This document shows, piece after piece, positions 32,344 through 44,340 of a stretch of DNA of 64,000 bases. The notes under the pieces are model-generated. The model made no database searches and was not told where the DNA came from. It saw only the letters and a program-made list of their open reading frames with translations. Source of the stretch: Cladobotryum mycophilum (taxonomy: Eukaryota > Ascomycota > Sordariomycetes > Hypocreales > Hypocreaceae). The position numbers and the translations under genes are program-made. Where the stretch lies: the NCBI GenBank assembly GCA_036429605.1, contig CM071589.1, positions 6,572,001 to 6,636,000 on the forward strand, in the 5' to 3' direction. Each line of letters begins with the position of its first letter. Within the stretch, counting starts at the first letter, position 1.

Positions 32344-34327
32344 TTATTGAATGTGTGGTAATGTCTCGGGAGACAGACTTGAGGTATCGACGGCATCAAA
32401 CTGTACCAGCTGATCCATATCGAGATCAGTCTGGGATGGTTGGACGAAGCTACCGGGTGAGGGGGTGTGCATCGGCATGTTGAGGGAATGCTTGGAGTAC
32501 ATCTCGTTGAGACTGCCACCGTCATCGGAGATGGCACATGATCCGTCTTGGCCGGGGTACAAGCCCTCAGAGTCAGGGCGACCCATGATAGACATGGGGG
32601 AGATTGCTCCACAATCGATGGCTCACTAGGACCGTTGAACGGCAAAGGAGAAACAGATGTTGGCATGTTGGTTTCAGGGCCCACCATGGGAGACAAGAAG
32701 GCATTGCCATATGGCGTGCTGTAGCTCGATGCCGCCATAGATCCTGAATCTCCCCCTTGAGGAAAGAAGCCGGGACTAGGCGGAAAGTCGGAGGGGGAAG
32801 CGGTAGTAGCCGACAAGGGGTATTGGCGCATGTCAAGTCCAAAGCCCGCTTGGGTATCAATTCTGAGCCCATGGGGCATTCCACTCGGCTGCTGCGGTAC
32901 AGGAGCATATATGTTGGGGTTGTGCTGAGGAGGACCCATATCAGTAGGAGGCTGAATGTAAAAGGACGGCATAGGCTGGTTCTGGAACATGGCGAAGTCG
33001 ATGGGCCCGGGAACAGAGCGACTACGTTGCCTCCTGTGTCCCTGTGGCCGCATACTGGCAGAATGCAAGTGACTGATGCCCCAGTGCTCTTGGGACATGC
33101 CCATGTGAGGCTGAGCAAAGTTGGGCTGTGATGATGGTCGAGCAGTCGGCGAAACTGGTGCCGAGACGGACAATGCGTGAGGATCAGCAAACGGCATAGC
33201 ATATTGGGGATTGTGGCGGTTCTTGAAAGAGTCGAGAGTCATCAGTTTCGCTAGCTGAGTAGCAAGGGTCTTGGGGTTACCAGCAAGGTGGTGAATCAGG
33301 CAATGCGAGGCTTGCTGCTCCTCGGTGAAATCGCCAACGACAACGAAACCATTGGTAGTTGCAGATTGATCCATCTGGAAAATGGGTGGCTGGTTCAGTT
33401 CGATGACGACTCCGCTGTCACCACCATCGAGCCAGATGTTCTTAATGTAAGAGAAGGGATACTCGATCTTGTACCCAGCCTGCTCGCTGTTGATGTAGTA
33501 CGTCATTGTACACTCAGCCGGCGAGTAGAAGATGACGAGATCCATCGTGTTCTGTCCCACGCGGGTCCATTTTCCGATGCTGAGCGTGTGGCACGTGAGA
33601 TGGTGGATCACTAGAGTTGCGTGTTAGTCTCGTAGATCATGAAAAAGAGACCAGACAATCAACTTACAAACTTTACTCTGGCTTGTCTGTTCGGCGCCCA
33701 AGAGGAAATTACCACCACCATATGGAAGAAAGCCATTTCGACCAAGATAGGCTGCGCCACCAAGGCCCTTGCCAGATTCGTATGCTTGCATAACGAGGAA
33801 GTTTCGCATAGACTCGGGAATGGAATCAAGGTCCTCGCCCGTTTCGAAGCTCTTCTTAGCCAGCATCTTAATCTTGGCACGTCTACATGTAGATGTTAGT
33901 TGATGTAGATGCTTGTAGCAGGTTCCAGCAATGCATACCTATTTTGAAACCAGATCTGAACAGACCTTTCGGTCATGTTGATCTCCTCGGCTATCTTCTC
34001 TCGGACTTGTGCAGTAGGCGTCGGGTTCTTGTTGAATTCCAACTCCAACGTTGTCAGTTGATCCTGAGTGGCTCTCTGTCTCTTCTGGTTCTTCTGCTGC
34101 TGAGTAAGAGTGCTCTTCCGAGGAGGGCGTCGCGAAGCACTAGACTGCCCATTGCCACTGATGCTGCACTGACCACTCTTGGTGGGCGTGACATTGTTGG
34201 CTGACGATGATGTCGAGTTGGTTGACGATGCTGACGCGGGAGTGGTTGTGATGGGCATGCAAGCCGCAGATAGATCGGGGCTCTCGACTTTCGTCAGCGT
34301 GAGTGACTGCTCGATCTCGGTAGCCAT
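32344..34327 (-). CDS. Homeobox transcription factor (one frameshift), three exons
   Basis: Exons: 34327-33939, 33882-33668, 33610-32344. With one base added at 32596-32600 the total is 1872 nt, 623 residues. The homeodomain is at about residues 79-137 (QKRQRATQDQLTTLELEFN, then MTERSVQIWFQNR and RAKIKM). Intron 1 falls inside the recognition-helix region, splitting an arginine codon. Downstream is a conserved fungal region of about 170 residues (SIGKWTRVGQN, MDLVIFYSPAECTMTYYIN, VGDFTEEQQASHCLIHHL). A Pro/Gln/Ser-rich low-complexity tail follows. This long architecture occurs in Sordariomycete homeobox regulators of development, conidiation or nutrition; I cannot assign an exact orthologue. 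The break near residue 540 separates the last 84 residues, which are otherwise open and end PETLPHIQ. It should act in the nucleus. The 7.4-kb gene-free upstream region suggests complex regulation. Confidence 0.85.
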
Positions 34328-35094
34328 CGTGAGTATGCGTCAGATCCGTGGGATGATTGTCGTAGAGTAATATGTGCCTGTCAATCAATCAAGATTCACG
34401 GTTACTGGACGCCTTGTACAGCAGCTCGCAACGAGACGTAGATGGCGGTCAAGGTGGTTGGCGTCGAGTATGTCTCAATTGGTTGCGAGTCAGGATTCGA
34501 GGTCAAGCGTGTGTGAGTGTGTATGTATGTGTGTGTACGTATAAGCGACTGGTGGACAGTAGTATAGACAGTACAAGCAATGAGGATATATCAAGTTGTG
34601 TCAAGGAATAATAAGATGGATGCCTTAGATAATGCTAAACAAGGGCAGGGAAGGTAGCGAAAGATGGAGTTTGAATCTGAAATGAGCGTCGTCCAAGCCC
34701 TGGCCGGGTGGGTTAAAAGAGGGAATGAAGGATCGATTTTTTGGAAAAAGGCGGAGTCCGTCGTTCGTTGGATGAAGCAGACGGGACTCGACTCGACTAA
34801 CTAGACAAGCCGTATGCCGTGGATGATGATATTCGAGCCGAAAAGAATGTAATGGTTCCCGGAAAGAGTGACGGGAGCCGAAATGGCCGAAGATTAAGAG
34901 AGCGACGTGAAGAAAGGAAAGAAAGAAAAAGCACAGGATAGGGAGGGAAAAGGAGGAGGGAGAGACAGACAATGGCAACGAGGATAACGATGGGGAAGTT
35001 CGGAGGAGAGAAAGACTTGGACGGGGGGGATGGGGGGCATAAAGGAGGTAAAGGGAAAAAAGGCGAGCGAGACTCCAGAGGGGAGAGGGGGTGT

Positions 35095-35155
35095 GGGTGT
35101 GGTGTGTGTGTACCTGCCTGTGTGTGAGTGAGTGAGTGAGTGCGTGTGTGTGTGC
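35095..35155. repeat. (GT)n and (GA)n-rich microsatellite
   Basis: Tracts of TG and GTGA units in the homeobox upstream region. Confidence 0.8.
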
Positions 35156-36663
35156 CTGCATTGGTGTGTCCCTGGGGGTGGTGCTTGGGGGAAAAGGCAG
35201 CGATACCAGTGGCCAGAAAGATGCCGCCAGTGGATAGCCTAGCGCCTTGGAGGAGGCAGAGGGGCTCTCTTTTCTCTCTCTCTGGGCTCTCTCTGTCTGC
35301 GTCTACTACTTGCTGGCTGGACGGACACTCACACTGGGACGTTGCCTGCTTGCTGGGTCCCTGGATCAATGGATGGATCAACTGGAAAAGCCCACGCCCA
35401 CTCCCCAAAGGGCCCAAGCCCGGCAGCCCGTCCACGCCAACACATGCGCCTATGCTGCACTGGCCATGTCGAACCCCTTGCCAAAAAAGGGCCCCAGCAA
35501 GCCCTGGCAGGCCCTGCAGCCGCTGTGTGGTCGCAACGCCGATGGGACACTGACCAAAGCTTTTCCACCTGTCCGGGGTCTTGGTTGGCTTGGGGAAGTC
35601 GAGTACAGGCGGGGGACAAGGCTTGCCGCGCTGAGTGAGAGCCCAGCGCCAGGTATCACATAAGTATCTTACTGTTTTTGGTCCCTCCCTCGTGCTTTTT
35701 GCCATCCTCGACCTTGTCAAGTGTCCACTGGCTTGCTACACACTCACTGTTCCCTCGCACCTCCACCTCCACCACCTCCATCCATCTCACAGGCGCCGGC
35801 ACCAGCACCAGCGCCAGGCCCTTCCCAAGCCCTCCATCGATAGGTCGGTTCGGTTCTCCCCCTCCCCCAAGCAGAATCTACGCCAGCGCTACGGGGTGGC
35901 TTCTGAAGCTTGAACCTTTTACAGAAACTATGATGTTTATTTGTTGTTGTTTAGTGTTTGTTATGGTTGTTGCGATTGTTGTTCCTGCATCGTGTTGTGA
36001 GAACCTAGCGGGTTTCTATCCATGCCTATCCCTGTGGGCTTTCTCGTTTCGTCTTATGCTTCAAGTCAAACGATTGGCAAACGACGGCTCTCGCCACGCT
36101 GGCTGAACAAAGAATGACTGAGAGAGAGAAAGAGAGAGAGGCATCGTTTCTATTGCTTCTGTTTATTATTCCTCTGCAGACAAAATCGACCTCTTGTGCT
36201 GCATATTTTCTGACACCAAAACTGCCCACCAGTATTCCTCCTCACCATCACAGTCATACATACAAAGCATGCACGCAGATCCTTGGACAATACGCGCTCC
36301 ACGTCTATTCTGCTCCCCTATTCCTCGTCCTCGGGCAACTTGTGCATCAAGCATGAGCATGAGGTTGGTTGGGTCAGTCTAGGACATGGGCGATCGTCTA
36401 GCCTACTATTGAACCCTGTCGAAGAGAACCGTTTAGGCCAACAAGCTCGCTTTTTTAGCATCAATTCGTAGTGTTTCAACTGTGCATTGTTTGCCCGTGC
36501 TGCGGATTCCACGAACTGCATACCAATACGACCGCTACTACTCTACTATTTCGCTGTCTCGGGTTCATCAATTGTCTGAACTCATGTATGCAATACCGTT
36601 ACGCGCAATAGAACCGAGAGAGAGAGGGAGAAAAGAGGACAAGGAGACAAAGAGAGGATCAAA

Positions 36664-36691
36664 ACACACACACACACACACACACACACAT
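36664..36691. repeat. (CA)n microsatellite
   Basis: About 14 uninterrupted CA units. Confidence 0.9.
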
Positions 36692-39633
36692 GCGTGCATA
36701 AAAACAATAACAGAGTCGCGTTTAGCTGAGTCCCAAGTTTTGCTTTCAGCCCGCCCACCCACCAAAGCAGTCCAAGTCGAGACAGCAACGAATGCAAGGT
36801 ACCATCCTGCACGACGCACGCTGGGGCGCCACGAACAGGACCTGGTCATACAGTGTGGAGGCATGAGAAACGGCGTGGGTTGACTGTCTTTTGCCGAGGC
36901 GGAAAGACTGGGAATTCCTCCAATCGGCCACCGTCTCCTTGCAATGAGGCAAAGTGCGTCCCATATTCTTTCGCACGTTACTCAGCTGTGGCTCCAGCCG
37001 ATCAGGGCGATATTCCATTCCATCACGTTCCGCTCTCCATGTTTCCGCCCTCTTCCAGGGCTCTCCTTTTGCAAAGCCCTTCCTTCAATCCAGAGAAGCG
37101 CGTCGTCCTTGTCTTGGGCCAGCCACGTCCAAACCGACCTAAGGCAAAGAATATGTACATACATATACATACATATATACATATACATACCTTGACCAAG
37201 ACATTGAAAGCGTCATTGTTGATCACGACGCCAGGTACGGTTCATTCGCGTGTGGCGTGCGCCTTTGTAGAAGTCGTGGCTCAGAAGAGCGCGCCAGCCA
37301 GGAAGAAAACCTCCATCTACACCATGAATATGTTTTCTTCTCTTTTTTTTTTTTTAAACGAATCAAGACTGTTTTTATTTTCTTTGCAGAGAATTTCAGC
37401 TACAAGGCACCCGGTAAGTGGCACGGAAAGGGCTTGTTTTTCTTCCCTACCCGCGCTCAGAAACCCCCCGGGGCATATATGGTGGTGATGAATACGCGGG
37501 AACAGGTCTATTCAGTTGTGTTGATGCTGGCGGTCTGGCCCCCTTGGATCGTCACGTTGAGCCTCCATCGCCTGGCCCGACGTCTCCACATTCAGGACAC
37601 CGACTGTGGAAAAACAAACGCAGCGAAAAGTGCCGGGGTCATCCAGGCTCTCTCATGTTGTGTGGACGGAGAAAGTTTGTTGGTGTGTGCGTTGTGGGCG
37701 TGCCTCGTGCGGTCCCGTGTCTCTCCGCGGAACACCAGAAAGAGACCAAGTCGGGGGGCATCACACCTGGCATGGCATGTCATGGCCTTGCCTTGTCTTT
37801 GACCCCAAGACAACGACAATTGACAAGACAGAGATTCATTTTATGAGATTATACATCTGACTCTTGACTTGCGTTGATATATAAACAGCGACCGAGCAAC
37901 ACACATATATCTTAATGAACATGAGCAAACTGAGTCAGAACTATTCATCTCAGACCAGCACCACCTCCCGTTCCTTCCCTGACGCACGGATGTGTTCACG
38001 TTCTTTTGCAGTTTAGCCAAGTCTCTCTCTGTCTGTCTGGCCGAGAAGGTGAGGTAGTACTGTCTGTGTGTGACTTCAAACCCTTTCGGCTGTTGTCAGT
38101 CTTTAAGATTTCTTGTATCATTCGAGCTCGGCAGAGCGTTATAAACAACAAAAAGGTCGTCTGTCTGCCTGCCTGCATGTATGTATGCATATATATGCAT
38201 ATCATATCTTGTAAAAGACAAAATGCTAGACACGTCAACGATAACTAATGCCACAGCAATTCCATGTCTTTGAATTGTTTTCACTATTTAATGCACGCAA
38301 ACTGCCCGCGACATCTACAGCTACATGTACATGTAGGTAGGTGGTATGATACGTTAGCATTCCAAGTTGCTGGGAAAACTTCAACATGGCCAACCTGAAC
38401 AGAGACAGACCAGACGGATGGAGAGACAAGAAGAAGGGGGCGAGAAAGAAAAAATGGTTGCCTTAGGGTGCCAGCAGTGCTACCTACTAGGAGGTACGTA
38501 CTTCCTAGCACTATCTGTTCCTGCAGTAGGGCCCCCCGCCCTATGCGGTCATGGAGTGGATCTCTGTCTTGGTTTGACAGTGTGCCCCTTGATAGAGGCG
38601 TGTCTCCACACTGTGTCAGCCTACGATCGTATTGACCCCTGTTGTCGTTTGGCTGTCTCCTCTCCTTCTCTCTCTCTCTCTCTTCTCTTCCTCCACTGAC
38701 TCCACCAACTCCAAGCCGTTCCCAAAAAAAAAAAGTATTGTCATACGTCACTACCACGGATCTTCAGGCACGCCTCTCGGCTTGCTACTACTAGTTACTT
38801 GCTTGTGCGTCTCGTTATCCATAACAACAACAAATATCTATACACAAACATACACACGCAACACACGAGGAGGTGGGCTGGAGAAAAGCCTCAGCAAGCC
38901 TTCGGGTTGCTTGAAGCAGTGGTGGCATGATGTAGGATCCGGCTCTAGTCCCTTGATCCCGGTAGGCCACCTTTCCGCTTCCAGGCTTGTGGTGCAAGCA
39001 AACCAAAATATGGGCCATGGAAAAGCCCACAGGCAAAAAGCTGTCGTTTCAAGAGCATGTTTGCAGGCGGGAAGGTTTTGTGCAGCACATACCTAATACG
39101 ATCAACACTACAGCTATGCAGTAGTTCCTCGTGAACATCATATCCACATTGTCCGCCTGCAGCACTCATCACGTTTTTGTCAAACCTCGAGCTCAAAGAT
39201 ACATACATACATTCATGCATACTCCGTACATACATACATACAGCACAACGAGCTGAAGAGGTTGACGCAGGCACAGTGCGATACGAGCTCCATCTGCTCA
39301 CAGCCAAGAGGTCCAAGGTCCCCCCACTACCACCCTTGAAAAAAACCCATGTTGCCATGTCTGTCTTTACCCCTGAGTCCCTGACTAGGACCCTGTCCCT
39401 GACAGTCTTGGGCGGCGTCAGCCACAGCCAACCAACGTTCGGGAGCAGCTCCGCCTAACGGCCACATGGTGCGAAATACCCGGAGCTGGTCTCAAACCGA
39501 GAACAGACTAGCGAGCGATCGCAGCCCTGAGCAGATGCAGGTGCTCGCCAAATGCACAGTCCAACGCGGTTGATGCTCCGTTTCCCGATGCCAGCTTCTC
39601 ACACGTCCTGTCACCTTTTCCCCTCGCTCGCTC

Positions 39634-39637
<4 letters not shown>

Positions 39638-39666
<29 letters not shown>
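39638..39666. repeat. (CT)n microsatellite
   Basis: About 14 uninterrupted CT units. Confidence 0.9.
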
Positions 39667-41693
39667 AGTTGAGGCTCAGTGACAGGACCAGGAGTCTGAC
39701 GGAATGGTGGTCCCAACCGTTTTCTTACTACCGAAAGAAAGCCATATTGAGCTTCCTCGTGACACGTCGAGAACTCCGACCTCCAAGACCGGCAGGCCGC
39801 TAGTACGACCAAATAATGACACCCCACGCGTGGCTAGTGTGGCTTTTTTCTTTCTTTTATTTTCTCTTTTCCGTATTTGGTCACTGTGTCTCGCCCATGG
39901 GAAGTCTGGATGTGCAACGGACATTGTCGTATTGGTCTATGAGACCAAGACGTCCGGAAAAGCCGTCTTCCGTTATCAATCACTAGCCAAGTGAAGACTG
40001 TTTGTTTTGGCTCACAAGAAACAGGACAATCAAATTTGCTCCATACAGAGAGAGACTCGATAAAAACCAGAGCCGACAGATTCCGGGGGCAGTTTCGTAC
40101 GCTTCAAGCGGTAGTTGTGGGTTAGCCTGAAAAAGCTCCGGTTCAGCCACCCTTGCTAGTGAACCACTGGATTGGTCACTGACCCAGAAAGGGCCGTATC
40201 GCGACCGACTGATGCCGGACCCCTGGCTTGGTCTCCACGGCCAGACTTGTATGTCCAGGTCATCAGGGTCAAAGACCTTGGAATTCTATGGACCCCGAGA
40301 CCCAAAGTGGCTCTACGAGCGAAGCTTCCGTGCCGTGTTGCGATCGAGATGAGGATTTTATCTGCTATATCATGTTTGCCATTAAGTTGTCTGGAAGACA
40401 TCGATATCTATAACTCTGACAGGACAGTCCCTGATCAGTTTTCGAGCCATGTACCTCTATCAAAGTCATCAATCTTGCTGTCGGGCCTGGACACGCATCT
40501 GGACTCGTCCGGGCTCAGAGTCACTAGCCGAGAAATGCTCCGGAGCAACGACCAACACACCTGGGTCTATTTAACATGCGTCTCTGAGCTCTTTTTTACT
40601 CCTACAACAAAAAAAACTAAAACATATACAGGTTTTATACACTGCCGCGTATAATTGTGCGGTATCCTATTTGGTCTCGACGGGCATAGAATGCCATTCA
40701 CTCAGCCATGGAGAGACAACTAGTCAGGGCATGTCTCTGTTTTCTTTTTCTCCCTTAGACCCAGCATCCACAATACCCTCGCCACATCCAAGAACTAGCA
40801 TGTCTCGACTGACACGATCGCCACGAACCATGTTGACTCCGCGCGAGAAGAAGAAGAAAAAAATTGCCCCCAATGTCTCCGGCGTTCCCACTTCCTCTAA
40901 CCTTTATGGAGACAACATCGCGATCGTGTGCGGAAGGACGGGGCCTTTTTTATCCTTGCCTTGTCTTCTTATGGTTTCATACAAATGGGTACATGTTTCT
41001 GGAAGGCCAAACAAGGTCATTCGCCCAAAGAAGAAATGGACCCACGACGGAGGGTTTCTTGTCTCCTCGCAACCAGTGTTTCCCCCCTTGGCGTCGGTCG
41101 ATTACGCACCGAGGACACACTTTGCTCCGGCTGAGAAAGGCGTTGCAAGGGTGAGGGAGAGAGCGCGCCGGGGCTGATCCATGCACTTGGCTGTATGTCT
41201 CGCTTCCTGGCAGGCGACGGTCGATGGTCCCTTGCATTGGTGAGATCTGCCGGCCTTGTCCACGGAGCAGCGGAACCTACCCCGAAGCGCTCAATGCATG
41301 CCTCAGCGCGACTTGGATAGACGTGAGTTACGAATAGTAGTATTTATTTATTTATTTATGTTTTGATGCGCCCGCCGTTGATGCGCGTGTGGGGAGGCAT
41401 TTGGGATAAACACTACATCAAGACGACATCATCCCCCCTCGTGGTATGACGTTGGGCGGATACATCCTGAGGACACTGACCCTCCCTTTTTTTCCCAACC
41501 TTCCCCACAAGCTTATTTTTCAGCACTTTCTAACCGTCGTTGCATTGCGTTGGATACAGCAACTAGATGACAAAAGGAGCAGCAGCACCCGGAAAAATCA
41601 TGACAGAAGCGGCAGTGTTGCATGCACACGCCTCACAGCTATGTGTCATAGCACACACGAGCACATATGCATACCGAATTACAGTTTCCACCG

Positions 41694-43065
41694 TCAAAGC
41701 TCCCGCATGACTTCCTCCACTGCCCTGGCCGCCAGCCGTTTCCTCTGAGCCTCACTCATGCCTTCGCCCATTTCCTTTGCTGCCTGTAGCTTTCGCATCA
41801 TCTTCTCCACTTTGGCTACGTCCTCATCGTCCAGCTCACCGTCATCGAGACTATCACTCTGCTTGCTAGCCCCGGCGTCCGTTGAAGTGGCGGCAGGTTT
41901 TGCCTTGGTATCATCTGCGTTGTGGGCATCATCCTCGCCTTGGCCTGACTCCCAGATGGCTTTACGCAGACCTTCAAAGTCAGTCTTATCGACGCCAAAG
42001 TCTAAGCTTTCGGGATCAAATTCAGCATCGTGTTTAGTAGAGGCTTCCTCAAAGTCGCCAAAGTCGGAGAGTTGCGGGACGTCGTCGAGCTGGTCCCAGT
42101 CGTTTGACTCGAACGCCTCCTTTACGCGAGGAATGCCCGTCTTTTCTGTTTCGTGGTGACATATCGCTCGTTAGCGGCGTTAGAATCGCGGGCCCTAGTG
42201 GGGGAAGGGGAGCGAGCGAGCCTGAGGGTGAAAATATGTGTTTCTATAAAAAAAAACTTACCTCCAAACTCATTCCTCTCTTGGTGTGATCCACCAAGCT
42301 GCACGAACTCTAGTCCGGCCGCAGCACATAGTTCATCCCACTCTTCGGCCTCTCCTTCGCCTATGCCTACAGCTAGTCGAACGCCATCCCACTCCCAACC
42401 GCCAAGGCCTTTCTGGACGACTTGACCTACATGGCGGATGAGACTGGGCACATCATCTTGACCGGTTAGTGTGTCGGGTTTGGCATTGGGGATTGCGAAT
42501 ACAAGGACTATGCCGCCTAGAACGGCAAGCACTTCGCGTGCTTCTTCAGATAGGAAGGATTCAGACCATTCTGATGGCGAGGTGATGAGGTCGAGCCAGA
42601 CAGGCACGGTAGCAGTATAGTATGCCGTCTTGAGGTGAAGGTCGTGAGTAGTTCCAGCCAGTGACGTTGAAGCCGTTTCTGGAGATGAGCCCGTGAGATC
42701 TAATGCAGAATGCCGTAGTCAGTTTGGAAGCACATAAACAAACGTTGATTGATCGTCCATGTGCTGTAACCAGAGTGAAACATGTATGTATGCAGGAGAT
42801 GCAAGTAAGGGATGCGTGAGACTGGGCTGCATGTGTGGTATGCGCGCAGTCGCAGTAGTAGTTACCGAGAAGAAAGGGTCAAAGCGATGGGAGGGGGGAA
42901 GGGGGAGGGAGGCAAGGTATGTGTGTTCTGCAGGGTGAAGAGAAGGAGGAATTGTGTGATTCGCGGTGCGGTGTTGGGGGACGGACCTGTTATGAGGCGG
43001 GCCAAGTGTTGAGAGGAGGAGTCGAGGCTGATGGCGAGGATTCGCCTAGGGTTGGAGATTTCCAT
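41694..43065 (-). CDS. Adaptin-binding protein of the p34/Irc6 family, three exons
   Basis: Exons: 43065-42987, 42699-42262, 42145-41694; 969 nt, 322 residues. Introns are 287 bp (GTCCGT to TTAG) and 116 bp (GTAAGT to ACAG, with a GCTAACG branch-like site). The N-terminus, RRILAISLDSSSQHLARLITG, sits where Rab-like GTPases have their P-loop but lacks a canonical GxxxxGK[S/T]. This is expected for the degenerate GTPase-like domain of this family. The C-terminal hallmark is a helical segment EKMMRKLQAAKEMGEGMSEA followed by AARAVEEVMREL, typical of alpha- and gamma-adaptin-binding protein p34. A long acidic linker precedes it. The family binds clathrin adaptor complexes (AP-1/AP-2) and acts as an assembly chaperone in the cytosol. 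Both splice junctions preserve frame and restore family-like sequence. Confidence 0.8.
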
Positions 43066-44340
43066 TGAAGGGAGAGAACTGGTTCTTTTTTGAGGTGAGT
43101 ATATTTTTAGGCGATGGGTTTTCTCCCCTTCTCTCTCTTCCTCTCTCTTTCTCTCTCTTATTATTACTAGGCAGGACAATGAGGACAGTAAAGAAATAGT
43201 TTATAGAGTTTGTAATGCGATTCAGGGGGTTTGTTTGTGTGTGGTGTTGATGGCTGGGAATTGAATGTTGTTGATGTTGATGCTGAAATACCTGAGCTGT
43301 AAACTAGGTACGGGGTAGGGATGGTGGGGGGATTTGGAGAGGGTGAGTGGTGAGTGGTGAGAGATACAGTGGGATGTGGAGGGGTAGATGGTCTTACCCT
43401 ATACTATTCCCGTTTTGAGCACTACCTGGCCGCTATCATCACAGGTGAGGTACTGTTCTCCCGTGATGGTCAATAGAATGCGTGGAACTTGATACGTGCG
43501 TTTATTGATATAGAGATTATATATAAGGCTGTGCATTGAAGGAAAGAGAGTGTGGATAGGGAATATTATTATACTATTGGTCTTATAATTTTCTATCCTC
43601 ACACTTGATTACTATCCTTTGGATAAATAACATAGGATAGTAAATAAATATGACAGTAGGAAGAATCAAACTAAATCTGCCACTGGATAGTTATTTTTGT
43701 TTTTTTGTTTTTCATGTAAAGCGATATTTATAGCATACAACGCCTCTGCATTTCTCAGCGGTAGGGTGATGAGCAGGCAGACAGACAGACAGTCAGTCAG
43801 TCAAATAGGCAGACAATACAGAACAGCCCCTAGGCAACCCTAGATAGATTTTCACTCCCAGGTCGGGTACGATGCAATCTCAGTACTAAAGAAGAAAAAG
43901 AAGAAAAAATTCGACCCCCAAAATCACCATCAGAGATATAGGGTACGCAGGAAACGCACATGATAAGTTCCATAGTGAGTAGGTAAATCATGAATACAAA
44001 ACCTCGCTCGGCTGGATAGATATCCCGCAGAAACGGCGTAGATAGTACTCCTAGGGAGCTCCAAAAACAGTAGAATACTCCTAGGAAAGCCAATAGCAAC
44101 AAAAAAAAGGCCAAGTTACACAGTAGTATAAATATCATGCCATGAATCAAGGGAACAAATTCTCTCTTTTTTCTTTTTCTTCTTTCATTTCATAGCAAAG
44201 AACAAGACTTGAACAGACTCCTATAACCCAACCTCGCTCCTCACGAGAAGCAAACAGCACAACCAACACTCAAGAGAGTAGAGAATCGCAAGCTCAGAGT
44301 AACAAACCCATCAAAACAATTCAAACACCATTCAAAAAAC
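43066..44340. other. Intergenic, no gene seen
   Basis: AT-rich with short pyrimidine tracts. No conserved open frame or splice structure noted. Confidence 0.5.

Larger units (their letters stand above)
34328..41693. other. Long gene-free region upstream of the homeobox gene
   Basis: About 7.4 kb with no open frame that shows conserved motifs or clean fungal splice structure. It is rich in simple repeats: GT at 35099-35155, CA at 36664-36691, ATAC near 37150-37190, CT at 39638-39666 and ATAC near 39198-39242. Both flanking genes are on the minus strand, so most of this lies upstream of the homeobox gene. It may hold regulatory sequence, a long leader or noncoding transcripts. Confidence 0.5.

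Noticed and set aside
34797..35720. 307-codon minus-strand frame upstream of the homeobox gene
   Set aside because: Low-complexity translation of simple repeats (His-Thr, Ser-Leu-Pro tracts). No domain or splice structure.
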